Below are positions 8,084-17,100 of a stretch of 64,000 nucleotides of DNA, in pieces. The notes below the pieces were generated by a model. The model made no database searches. It worked only from the letters and a program-made list of their open reading frames with translations, and was not told where the DNA came from. The stretch lies in contig NZ_AUMK01000004.1 in assembly GCF_000430645.1 (NCBI RefSeq), positions 310,001-374,000 on the forward strand, written 5' to 3'. Origin of the DNA: Aquimarina latercula DSM 2041. GTDB lineage: Bacteria; Bacteroidota; Bacteroidia; Flavobacteriales; Flavobacteriaceae. The position numbers were made by a program, and so were the translations under genes. Position 1 is the stretch's first letter; each line of letters opens with the position of its first letter.

Positions 8084-8629
8084 TTGAATATTCAAGAAGA
8101 GGACTTACTTATAGCATTACAAACAGATAAAGACATAAATAATGCCTTTACTAAGCTTGTATCTATGTATAAGCAACGGTTATACTGGCACATAAGAAAT
8201 ATGGTCAAAAATCATGACGACACCGATGATATCCTACAAAATGTCTTTATAAAAGTATATAAGAACATTTCAAAATTTAAAGGGGATAGTAAACTATATT
8301 CTTGGATGTATAGAATTGCAACCAATGAATCAATCACCTTCTTGAACCAAAAAGCAAAAAAGTATAATATTAGTAATGAAGAACTACAAAAACAACTTAT
8401 TGAAAACTTAGAAGCCGATGTATATTTTGAAGGAGATGAAATCCAACTTAAGCTACAAAAAGCAATAGCATTATTACCTCAAAAACAACAACAAGTATTC
8501 AATATGAAATATTTTCAAGAATTAAAATATAAAGAAATCTCTGAAATCTTGGAAACTAGCGAGGGAGCTCTAAAAGCTTCTTACCATCTAGCGTCTAAAA
8601 AAATTGAAGAATATTTAAAAACTAATTAA
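8084..8629 (+). CDS. ECF-type RNA polymerase sigma factor
   Basis: The protein has 181 residues with a TTG start; the next in-frame ATG would remove part of region 2. Sigma region 2 spans about 20-90, with the core-binding segment DDTDDILQNVFIKVYKN and the -10 recognition part WMYRIATNESITFL. Region 4 spans about 120-178, with a helix-turn-helix around KEISEILETSEGALKASYHLA. It should direct polymerase to a small regulon. It is followed 31 bases later by a single-span membrane protein and then a Spy/CpxP-like protein, a common flavobacterial stress-switch arrangement. Confidence 0.92.
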   Translation: MNIQEEDLLIALQTDKDINNAFTKLVSMYKQRLYWHIRNMVKNHDDTDDILQNVFIKVYKNISKFKGDSKLYSWMYRIATNESITFLNQKAKKYNISNEELQKQLIENLEADVYFEGDEIQLKLQKAIALLPQKQQQVFNMKYFQELKYKEISEILETSEGALKASYHLASKKIEEYLKTN

Positions 8630-8660
8630 ACCTTTTTACATTTACAGCGTCCTAGATATA

Positions 8661-9302
8661 GTGAAAAAAAATAATTTACATAACAAAAAAGGAGGATTTA
8701 AAGTTCCCAGTGATTATTTCGAGAATTTCGAAGAGAAACTTTTTGAAAAAATTTCTAAAGATGATCAAGTCAATTCTGCACTCCCCAATAAAGCTAACTC
8801 TGGTTTAAAAGTTCCAGAAAACTATTTTGATAAGCTTGAGCGCGATATATTTAAAAACGTAAATTCTGAGAATCAGGAATCCTCTATACTTGCTGGTAGT
8901 ATCAAAACAGGATTAAGCGCTCCTGACAAATACTTTGAAAATGTAGAGAACACTATTCTACAAAAAACAATAAATACCAATCAAGAATCTAAAATAATAT
9001 CACTTTTATCTCGGAAAAACATTTTATATATCTCTGGTATAGCTGCTATGATAGCTATTATAATTTCTATATCAATAAATAAAGGACAAGATTCTTTTAG
9101 TTTTGATTCTGTTGATATAGTAGATATTCAAGAATATTTCGATGAAGGAAATGCAGAATTTAGTGATTCTGAAATTGCAGAATTATTAGACGAAGAAATT
9201 AACCTAACGAATACATTTAGTGACGAAGATATTACTGATGAAGAATTAGAAAACTATTTATCAGATGAAGAATTAGAGGATGAAATTATATATGTTGAAT
9301 AA
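8661..9302 (+). CDS. Single-span membrane protein with three YF repeats, probable anti-sigma partner
   Basis: The protein has 213 residues with a GTG start. The N-terminal half carries three copies of a motif of the form G-(F/L)-x-x-P-x-x-Y-F-x-x-x-E, starting near residues 12, 48 and 88. One membrane helix (about 130-147, SGIAAMIAIIISISI) follows. The C-terminal part is very acidic (for example DEDITDEELENYL) and would be periplasmic if the N terminus is inside. The gene lies between a sigma factor and a putative periplasmic sensor, so a membrane anti-sigma role is likely but unproven. No classical zinc anti-sigma motif is present. Confidence 0.6.
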   Translation: MKKNNLHNKKGGFKVPSDYFENFEEKLFEKISKDDQVNSALPNKANSGLKVPENYFDKLERDIFKNVNSENQESSILAGSIKTGLSAPDKYFENVENTILQKTINTNQESKIISLLSRKNILYISGIAAMIAIIISISINKGQDSFSFDSVDIVDIQEYFDEGNAEFSDSEIAELLDEEINLTNTFSDEDITDEELENYLSDEELEDEIIYVE

Positions 9303-9312
9303 AAAAGAGCAC

Positions 9313-9756
9313 ATGAAAAAGATATTACTACTATTTATTATCGTTTTTACTATTAACTTCTCTTTTGGTCAAAGAGGACCTAGAGGAAAAGTAAAAGCTT
9401 TAAAAATAGCTTACATAACGGAACAACTAGACTTGAGCAGCAAGGAAGCACAACAATTTTGGCCTATTTATAATGAGCATGAGGAGACTATGGAAGGGTT
9501 CAAAAGAAAGGAGCGTAAGTCAATTAAAGCAATAAAAGAGGCAAATGGTTTCGAAAACTTAAGTGAAAAAGAATCAGAAGAATTTTTAAACAACTACATT
9601 AAAGCAGAAGAAAAAAAATTCCTTACTCGTAAAAAACTAATTTCAGATTTAAGACAAGTGATTCCGCATAAAAAAATCCTAAAACTGGTAAAAGCAGAAA
9701 TGGATTTCAATAAACGTCTATTAAAACAATTACGTAATAGGCGGCAAGGAAAGTAA
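9313..9756 (+). CDS. Periplasmic Spy/CpxP-like sensor protein
   Basis: The protein has 147 residues from the ATG at 9313, where MKKILLLFIIVFTINFSFGQ forms a clear signal peptide. The longer frame from 9280 would overlap the previous gene and spoil the signal. The mature part is all-helical and very basic, with LDLSSKEAQQFWPIYNEH, the pattern seen in Spy/CpxP-like proteins and in flavobacterial proteins labelled sensor of ECF-type sigma factor. It is in operon with the sigma factor and membrane protein. The likely role is sensing or chaperoning in the periplasm. Confidence 0.75.
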   Translation: MKKILLLFIIVFTINFSFGQRGPRGKVKALKIAYITEQLDLSSKEAQQFWPIYNEHEETMEGFKRKERKSIKAIKEANGFENLSEKESEEFLNNYIKAEEKKFLTRKKLISDLRQVIPHKKILKLVKAEMDFNKRLLKQLRNRRQGK

Positions 9757-9780
9757 TAATAGATCTTACCTATATTGTAC

Positions 9781-9818
9781 AAAAAGTAAATGAAGCCTAT
9801 TGATCATTTACTTTTTTT
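9781..9818. terminator. Bidirectional terminator between convergent genes
   Basis: A 13-bp stem (9781-9793 with 9804-9816) with a 10-base loop is followed by a T run on the plus strand. The last codons of the minus-strand BNR gene lie inside the structure, so it serves the sigma operon and possibly the convergent gene. Confidence 0.7.
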
Positions 9819-10882
9819 GTTTTAAAAATTAATTTTGCCATCCTATTTTTTCCAGCAGCAACTGCAATACTATCATTTATAAAACGAATTGTATAAAAGC
9901 TTTCTTTACTAATATCTTTCCAAGTGTTTCCCGAATCACTTGAAATAGATATTCCTGTAAAGCCAACCGCTACAATTTCTTTTCCTCCACTATTAGGTAC
10001 ATAACGTACACAACTCTTATATCCGGCTCCCACTCCATCAGCAATTAAATTCCAATTCTTACCTCCATCATTGGTAATGGCTTTGTTTTTTTTGTTTACT
10101 TCTGGTTTTGTATAATCTCCTCCGAAAATTATTCCATTACTTTTATCATAAAAATCCAATGAATAAGCTCCCGAAGTCTCGGTTCCCTGAAGTATAGGGG
10201 TTGTAGAAACATCCCAACTATTACCTCTATCTGATGAATAAAACACTCTGGATTTTATCCCTCCAGATACAATCCAAACATCATTACCTATTATTCTTAT
10301 ATTTCCATTACTAGCCGCAAACGCAGCCTCACCTTCTGCTGTATTGGGTAATACATCGCAAGAAAGTTTGCTCCAAGTTTCGCCTCCATCTCTGGTAATT
10401 ATAACAGATAAACATCCGTCTGTTGGATCTCCCATGGCAATTCCTTCAGTATCATCCCAAAACACCATAGCATCATAAAATACTTTATCATGATGTTCTT
10501 TATAAACCAATTTCACCTCTCTACTTTCCTTATTTACTTGGTACAATAGCGCTGGCGATTCAATACTCAATACAAAAAAGTTCGTTTTGGTTTGTGCAAT
10601 AGCTCTAAATTGATTTTTCTTTCCTTCAAAACCTAAGATGTCAATTTTCTTATTATTTATATTAAATTTCTCATCAATATCAAAAGTTCCATATATTCCA
10701 TTACTTCCAGCAAACATTAATTGATCATCACTTATTTCGATAGCTCTTATGCTTACTGTATCATTATAAAAAGGCATTACTGTTACCGCAGAAAAATCAT
10801 GTTTAATGATCATACGCTTTTCAGTACTACAACTAAAAAGAGATATTACAACAATTAGTGACAGTAAAAATCTCATACCCAA
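9797..10882 (-). CDS. BNR/Ycf48-like beta-propeller lipoprotein
   Basis: The protein has 361 residues, with an SPII signal ending in LFSC near residue 18. Several Asp-box (BNR) motifs are visible: TRDGGETW, SSDRGNSW, TNDGGKNW and SSDSGNTW, spaced as in six- or seven-bladed propellers of sialidase- and Ycf48-like proteins. No catalytic residues can be assigned, so the substrate or partner is unknown. Met1 at 10882 or Met3 at 10876 could be the start; the -7 box at 10894-10901 leaves a very short leader for either. It is divergent from the methyltransferase gene. Confidence 0.8.
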   Translation of the reverse strand: MGMRFLLSLIVVISLFSCSTEKRMIIKHDFSAVTVMPFYNDTVSIRAIEISDDQLMFAGSNGIYGTFDIDEKFNINNKKIDILGFEGKKNQFRAIAQTKTNFFVLSIESPALLYQVNKESREVKLVYKEHHDKVFYDAMVFWDDTEGIAMGDPTDGCLSVIITRDGGETWSKLSCDVLPNTAEGEAAFAASNGNIRIIGNDVWIVSGGIKSRVFYSSDRGNSWDVSTTPILQGTETSGAYSLDFYDKSNGIIFGGDYTKPEVNKKNKAITNDGGKNWNLIADGVGAGYKSCVRYVPNSGGKEIVAVGFTGISISSDSGNTWKDISKESFYTIRFINDSIAVAAGKNRMAKLIFKTKKVNDQ

Positions 10883-10893
10883 TATTTTTAAAC

Positions 10894-10901
10894 CAAATAT
10901 A
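10894..10901 (-). promoter_or_regulatory. -7 promoter box TATATTTG for the BNR lipoprotein
   Basis: The complement reads TATATTTG, a perfect match to TAnnTTTG, 12 bases from the gene start. A TTTG lies on the same strand at 10919-10916, with a 14-base gap, shorter than the usual 19. Confidence 0.5.
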
Positions 10902-10923
10902 ACACTATTCTAAAGCAAAGGAT

Positions 10924-10931
10924 TACCTTTG
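10924..10931 (+). promoter_or_regulatory. -7 promoter box TACCTTTG for the methyltransferase
   Basis: This perfect TAnnTTTG match lies 22 bases before the ATG at 10953. Together with the box at 10894-10901 it forms a compact divergent promoter pair. Confidence 0.55.
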
Positions 10932-10952
10932 CAAACCTTAAAAAAATAAAGG

Positions 10953-12161
10953 ATGCGTTTACATAGAAATCTGGTCTTTGCTGTAATTGATGGACTCAAT
11001 GAAATTTTTAATGAAGAAGCTTATGCGGATAAGGTAGTTCAGAAATTACTAAAACGAGACAAAAGATGGGGTTCTCGCGACAGAAGTTTTGTTGCAGAAA
11101 CCGTTTATGACATTGTACGATGGAAACGTCTTTATGCAGAGATTGCTGATGTTTCGGAACCATTTTCAAGAGAAAATCTTTGGAGGATTTTTGCGGTTTG
11201 GGCGACACTTAGAGGAATTACTTTACCCGATTGGAAACAGATTGTTCCTACACCAACAAGACGTATCAAAGGTCGTTTCGACGAATTAAGTCAAATTCGC
11301 AAGTTTAGAGAATCTATTCCTGATTGGATGGATGAATTAGGCGAAAAAGAGCTTGGAAAAAAATGGGAAAAGGAAATTGCTGCTTTAAATGAACAAGCAC
11401 CTGTAGTACTTAGAACTAATGCATTAAAAATATCTAGAGATAAACTTAGAAGTATCCTTGAAGATGAAAATATAGATACCGAATTTATAAAAGGATATTC
11501 ATCAGCGCTTCAGCTCACAGAAAGAGCTAATGTCTTTTCTACAGAAGCTTTTAAAAAGGGATTCTTCGAGGTACAGGACGCTTCTTCTCAATTGGTAGCC
11601 GATTTCTTAGATGTAAAACCTGGTCAACGAGTAGTAGACACTTGTGCCGGAGCAGGAGGAAAAACACTACACCTGGCTGCTTTAATGGAAAATAAAGGGC
11701 AAATAATTGCCATGGATATCTATGGCAATAAGTTAAAAGAACTTAAAAGAAGAGCAAGAAGAGCAGGTGCTCATAATATAGAGCCAAGAACTATAGAGAG
11801 TTCTAAAGATATCAAGAAACTACGTGCCAAAGCAGATCGCGTTTTAATCGATGCTCCCTGTAGTGGATTAGGTGTTTTAAGTAGAAATCCAGATGCTAAA
11901 TGGAAATTGCAACCAGAGTTTCTAGATAAAATTAAACAAACTCAATCACAGATTTTAGAAAGTTATTCTAAAATGGTTAAACCAGGTGGAAAGCTGGTAT
12001 ATGCAACTTGCTCCATACTTCCTTCTGAAAATCAAGATCAAGTTAAAGCTTTCTTAACTAAAGAAATAGGAAAAGGTTTTACTTTTATAAAAGATAAAAA
12101 AGTGCTTTCTTCAGAATCTGGATATGATGGATTTTACATGGCATTGCTAGAAAGAAAATAA
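10953..12161 (+). CDS. RsmB/NOP2-family rRNA (cytosine-5) methyltransferase
   Basis: The protein has 402 residues. An N-terminal NusB-like/RNA-binding part (to about 130) precedes the SAM-dependent Rossmann domain. Motif I is DTCAGAGGKTLHLA (near 230). Motif IV DAPCSG is at 300-305 with the conserved Cys303, and motif VI ATCS at 351-354 holds the catalytic Cys353. This two-cysteine pair is diagnostic of m5C RNA methyltransferases. RsmB itself methylates C967 of 16S rRNA; the exact target here is inferred. Confidence 0.88.
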   Translation: MRLHRNLVFAVIDGLNEIFNEEAYADKVVQKLLKRDKRWGSRDRSFVAETVYDIVRWKRLYAEIADVSEPFSRENLWRIFAVWATLRGITLPDWKQIVPTPTRRIKGRFDELSQIRKFRESIPDWMDELGEKELGKKWEKEIAALNEQAPVVLRTNALKISRDKLRSILEDENIDTEFIKGYSSALQLTERANVFSTEAFKKGFFEVQDASSQLVADFLDVKPGQRVVDTCAGAGGKTLHLAALMENKGQIIAMDIYGNKLKELKRRARRAGAHNIEPRTIESSKDIKKLRAKADRVLIDAPCSGLGVLSRNPDAKWKLQPEFLDKIKQTQSQILESYSKMVKPGGKLVYATCSILPSENQDQVKAFLTKEIGKGFTFIKDKKVLSSESGYDGFYMALLERK

Positions 12162-12181
12162 CTCAACTTACGTAACAAACA

Positions 12182-13999
12182 ATGAAAACAAAACTACTTC
12201 TTATTGCACTTTGTACATTTTATATAGGATATAGTCAAGTTCCTACCGGATATTATAATTCTGCTACTGGATCAGGATATACGCTAAAAACACAATTAAA
12301 AAATATTATTGATAGTGATAATGATGGATTATCTCCAGAGTTTCAATCAACAGATCCCGGATATAGCGGGCTGTACACTACATATGTAGCGTCAGATTCT
12401 GACTCATATTATGAAAATAACGGAAGTGTACTAGATATGTACTCAGAAAACCCGACAGGAGCTGATGATTACGAATATACTCACTTTACAGATCAAGACC
12501 CTGGATCTGGAGGAACTTCAGAAGGAGAATTTTACAATAGAGAACATATAATACCACAATCTGTTTTTAATCAAGTAACTCCTCAACGTTCAGATGCTCA
12601 TTTTGTGGTTCCTTCTGACAAATTCGTAAATGGTGCTCGTGGTAGTTTACCATTTGGAAGAGTGGAAACAGCTAACTTAACTACCACAAATGGTTCTAAA
12701 AGAGGGAATAATGTAAATTCAGGATATTCAGCAGGATATGCAGCTACCGTTTTTGAGCCAATAGATGAGTTTAAAGGAGATATTGCCAGAATGCATTTTT
12801 ACTTTGCCACTCGCTATGAAGATGACGTAGCTGGTTATTCATATACCATGTTTAATGGAACAAGTGATCAAGTTTTTGATCAAACCTTTTTAAACATTCT
12901 TATAACTTGGCATAATCAAGATCCTGTATCAACAAGAGAAATCGACAGAAATAATGCAATTTTTGGAAGACAGAGTAACAGAAATCCATTTATTGATCAC
13001 CCAGAATACGTAGAAATGATATGGAGTACTGTAATTGATTCAGAAGCTCCAACATCACCTACTAACATAATGGTATCTAATGAAACTTCTAATAGTATCG
13101 ACTTGTCTTGGACAGCTTCTACAGATAATATAGCCGTAACTGAGTATGATATATATGTAAATAGTGTTTTTAATAAATCTGTTTCTTCTACAACCACCAC
13201 AGTAGGTGGTTTAAGTTCGGAAACAACATATGCTTTTACAGTATTGGCAAAAGATGCTGCAGGAAACGAATCCTCTCAAAGTGCTCCTGTGAACGGAACC
13301 ACATTAACTGGAGGAACTGGCGGAACTGCTTGTGCTACAGAAACGTTTGGTAATATTGGAGCCGCTTCTAGTTCATATTCCGAACGTACTTGGACTGGTG
13401 ATGACGGAGGAGAATGGACCGCTACGGATGCCAGAACAGACCAGACATTAACTGCAAGTGCAATTACTATTAGAAATGGTGAACTAACTTCTTCTTCAAT
13501 TTCTGGAGGAATTGGATCACTTACTGTTACTACGCTAAGAGCCTTTAGTGGTGGTACAGGAACATTTACCATTAGAGTTAACGGAACTGAAGTGGGAACA
13601 ATACCTTATAGCGATGTTCAAGAAACGACTACTATTAATAACATCAATGTAACTGGAAATATTATAGTTTCTTTTACTGATAAAGCTACAACTAGTGACC
13701 GAGTAATTATTGATGATTTATCCTGGACCTGCTATGATCCAACATTAGGGGTGGATGATCTTGATCTGGATAACCTTATAACGGTATATCCAAACCCTTC
13801 TTTAGATAGAAGACTGACGATAGACATTTCAAATAGTGTAAATAATGAAGTAAATGTTTATGATATTACTGGTAAGCGAATAGTCTCTAAAAAGAATATT
13901 GACGAAACCATTCAATTAAATAATTTACCTCAAGGTGTGCTGCTCTTAGAAATTATTTCTTCTAAAAGAAGTATTACCAAAAAGGTAATCATACGATAA
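12182..13999 (+). CDS. Secreted endonuclease I family nuclease with FN3 and T9SS sorting domain
   Basis: The protein has 605 residues and begins with a signal peptide (MKTKLLLIALCTFYIGYSQ). The nuclease domain (about 20-285) holds the endonuclease I signature NREHIIPQS at 119-127, with the general-base His122. A fibronectin type III domain follows (about 288-375), then a Ser/Thr/Gly-rich beta domain. The C-terminal T9SS type A sorting domain (about 535-605) starts at VYPNPS. It is predicted to be exported to the cell surface or medium to degrade DNA. The gene is 20 bases after the methyltransferase stop and ends at a strong terminator. Confidence 0.9.
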   Translation: MKTKLLLIALCTFYIGYSQVPTGYYNSATGSGYTLKTQLKNIIDSDNDGLSPEFQSTDPGYSGLYTTYVASDSDSYYENNGSVLDMYSENPTGADDYEYTHFTDQDPGSGGTSEGEFYNREHIIPQSVFNQVTPQRSDAHFVVPSDKFVNGARGSLPFGRVETANLTTTNGSKRGNNVNSGYSAGYAATVFEPIDEFKGDIARMHFYFATRYEDDVAGYSYTMFNGTSDQVFDQTFLNILITWHNQDPVSTREIDRNNAIFGRQSNRNPFIDHPEYVEMIWSTVIDSEAPTSPTNIMVSNETSNSIDLSWTASTDNIAVTEYDIYVNSVFNKSVSSTTTTVGGLSSETTYAFTVLAKDAAGNESSQSAPVNGTTLTGGTGGTACATETFGNIGAASSSYSERTWTGDDGGEWTATDARTDQTLTASAITIRNGELTSSSISGGIGSLTVTTLRAFSGGTGTFTIRVNGTEVGTIPYSDVQETTTINNINVTGNIIVSFTDKATTSDRVIIDDLSWTCYDPTLGVDDLDLDNLITVYPNPSLDRRLTIDISNSVNNEVNVYDITGKRIVSKKNIDETIQLNNLPQGVLLLEIISSKRSITKKVIIR

Positions 14000-14003
14000 A
14001 ACG

Positions 14004-14032
14004 AAAAGCGGCTAGAAAAGCCGCTTTTTTTT
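14004..14032 (+). terminator. Rho-independent terminator after endonuclease gene
   Basis: The stem AAGCGGCT/AGCCGCTT (14006-14013 with 14019-14026) has a 5-base loop, is extended by A-T pairs and runs into eight T. Confidence 0.9.
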
Positions 14033-14114
14033 ATTTTTAATCGTTGTTTAAAATTTAGTGAATAACTCTATCATTACGATAAAGTTTTATACAATACTTT
14101 CTTAAGAAAAGTAG

Positions 14115-14122
14115 TAAATTTG
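14115..14122 (+). promoter_or_regulatory. -7 promoter box TAAATTTG for purL
   Basis: This perfect TAnnTTTG match overlaps the in-frame TTG at 14120, so translation cannot sensibly begin there. The ATG at 14156, preceded by GGGAG at 14150-14154 (a rare Shine-Dalgarno-like element here), is the better start. Confidence 0.55.
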
Positions 14123-14155
14123 CAGCTTATTAAAAACAACACAAAGTCTGGGAGC

Positions 14156-17100
14156 ATGATCCACTTCTTCGGAAACCAAAATGAGAAAGTATTTGCAGTA
14201 CAAACCACTGACGAAATCTCAACAGAAAACATCAAAAAATTAGTATGGTTATTTGGCAACCAACCTAAAATCTCAACGGCGTCTATTGACGCTTTTTTTG
14301 TTGGTCCACGGGCCGCTATGATAACTCCATGGAGTACCAACGCAGTGGAAATCACTCAAAATATGGGGATATCGGGAATTATCAGAATTGAAGAGTTCGA
14401 AGCGGTTACTGAAAATTACACTGATTTTGACCCTATGCTTTCGCAAAAGTATTCTAATTTAAACCAAGATATTTATACCATTGATATTGAGCCTGAAGCC
14501 ATTCTAGAAATTGATGATATCGATGTATATAATAAAGCAGAAGGTTTAGCATTAAGCGCAGAAGAAGTAGTGTATTTAGAAGAAGTTTCTAAAAAAATCG
14601 GAAGAAAACTTACAGATTCGGAAGTCTTTGGTTTCTCTCAGGTAAATTCAGAACACTGTAGACACAAAATATTCAACGGTACTTTTATCATCGATGGAGA
14701 AGAACAGCCAACCTCTCTTTTTAAATTGATAAAGAAAACTTCAGAAACAAATCCTAATGATATTGTTTCTGCATACAAAGATAATGTAGCTTTTATAAAA
14801 GGTCCTAAGGTTACTCAATTTGCGCCAAAAAGTGCTGACAAACCAGACTTTTATCAAGAAACACCTTACGAAAGTGTAATCTCACTTAAAGCTGAAACAC
14901 ACAATTTCCCTACTACAGTAGAACCATTTAATGGCGCTGCTACAGGTTCTGGTGGAGAAATTAGAGATCGTCTTGCAGGTGGAAAAGGTTCTTTACCGCT
15001 AGCGGGAACTGCTGTATATATGACCTCCTATTCTCGATTAGAAGAAAATCGTCCTTGGGAACAGTCGGTCGAAGAAAGAAAATGGTTATATCAAACTCCA
15101 GTAGATATTTTAATCAAAGCTTCTAATGGAGCTTCAGATTTTGGTAACAAATTTGGGCAACCCTTAATTACTGGATCTATATTAACTTTTGAACACGAAG
15201 AAGATGCTCGTAAATTAGGTTTTGACAAAGTTATTATGCAAGCTGGTGGTATCGGATATGGTAAGAACGAACAAGCACTAAAGGACAAACCTGAAACTGG
15301 TGATAAAATCGTTATTCTTGGTGGAGAAAATTATCGAATTGGTATGGGTGGAGCTGCAGTATCTTCTGCAGATACTGGGGAATTTAGTAGTGGAATCGAA
15401 TTAAATGCAATCCAACGTTCTAATCCAGAAATGCAAAAACGTGCTGCCAACGCTATTAGAGGTATGGTAGAAAGTGATACAAATACTATTGTTTCTATTC
15501 ATGATCATGGAGCTGGAGGTCATTTAAATTGTCTTTCTGAATTAGTAGAAGAAACAGGAGGAAAAATTGATCTTGATAAATTACCTGTTGGAGATCCTAC
15601 CCTTTCTGCAAAAGAAATTATTGGTAATGAATCTCAGGAGCGTATGGGATTAGTCATTGGGCAAAAAGATATTGACACTTTAGAACGTATAGCTGATCGT
15701 GAACGTTCTCCAATGTATCAAGTAGGTGATGTTACAGGTGATGATCGTTTTACTTTTCAATCAAAAACCAAAGGTGATAAACCAATGGATCTTGCACTAG
15801 AAGATATGTTCGGTAGTTCTCCTAAAACGATCATGAATGACAAAACAATTGATCGTAATTATAAGGAGATATCTTATCAAAAAGAAAATATTCATGACTA
15901 TCTAGAACAAGTATTGCAGTTAGAAGCTGTTGCTTGTAAAGATTGGCTAACAAACAAAGTAGACCGTTGTGTAGGTGGAAAAGTTGCCAAACAACAATGT
16001 GCTGGACCCTTACAATTACCACTTAATAATTGTGGAGTAATGGCTTTAGATTACACCTCTAAAGAAGGTATCGCTACATCTATTGGACACTCCCCTATTT
16101 CTGGACTTATTAATCCCGAAGCGGGAAGCAAAAATTCTATCGCAGAAGCTTTAACCAATATCGTTTGGGCTCCACTTAAAGATGGATTACAATCTATTTC
16201 TCTATCGGCAAACTGGATGTGGCCCTGTAAAAATGAAGGTGAAGATGCCAGATTGTATAAAGCAGTAAAAGCAATTTCCGATTTTGCTATTGATTTAGGA
16301 ATCAACGTGCCTACTGGTAAAGATTCTCTTTCGATGAAGCAAAAATATCCTAATGAAGAAGTAATCTCTCCGGGTACTGTAATTATTTCTGCAGCTGCCA
16401 ATTGTAATGATATTACTAAAGTGATAGAGCCAGTTCTTCAAAAAAATGGTGGAGATATCTATTATATCAATTTATCACAAGACAATTATGAATTAGGTGG
16501 TTCATCTTTTTCACAAATAACAAATAAAATTGGTTCTAAAGCTCCTAATATTAAGGATGCTCAAAGTTTTAAAAACACTTTTAATACTATCCAACAACTA
16601 ATAAGAGAAAATAAAATAGTTGCTGGACACGACATTGCTTCTGGAGGGTTAATTACTACACTACTTGAATTATGTTTTGCAGATATTAATCTGGGAGCAA
16701 CCTTAGACCTTTCTAAACTTGGAGAACAAGATACTATCAAGTTACTATTTGCTGAAAACGCTGGTATTGTATTCCAAAGTGCTAATAATTGTAATATAGA
16801 GACCGTACTTTCTCAGAATAACATCCAGTTTTTCAATATTGGTACAGTAACCAATAAAGGTTCATTAGAAATTAAAAATGTAGATGATTCTTACAATTTT
16901 GATATCGAAAAACTTAGAAAAACTTGGTTCAAGACATCCTATTTATTAGATCAAAAGCAAACTGCCAATAATCTAGCAAAAGATCGTTTTGAAAATTTTG
17001 AAAATCAAGCTTTACAATATAGTTTCCCTAAACATTTTACAGGACAGCTTCCAGTAATTACTAATGATCAACCAAGACCTAAAGCTGCTATCATCCGTGA

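Noticed and set aside
14074..14355. 93-residue minus-strand frame opposite purL start
   Set aside because: It overlaps the well supported purL gene and its promoter, has no family features and is a shadow frame.
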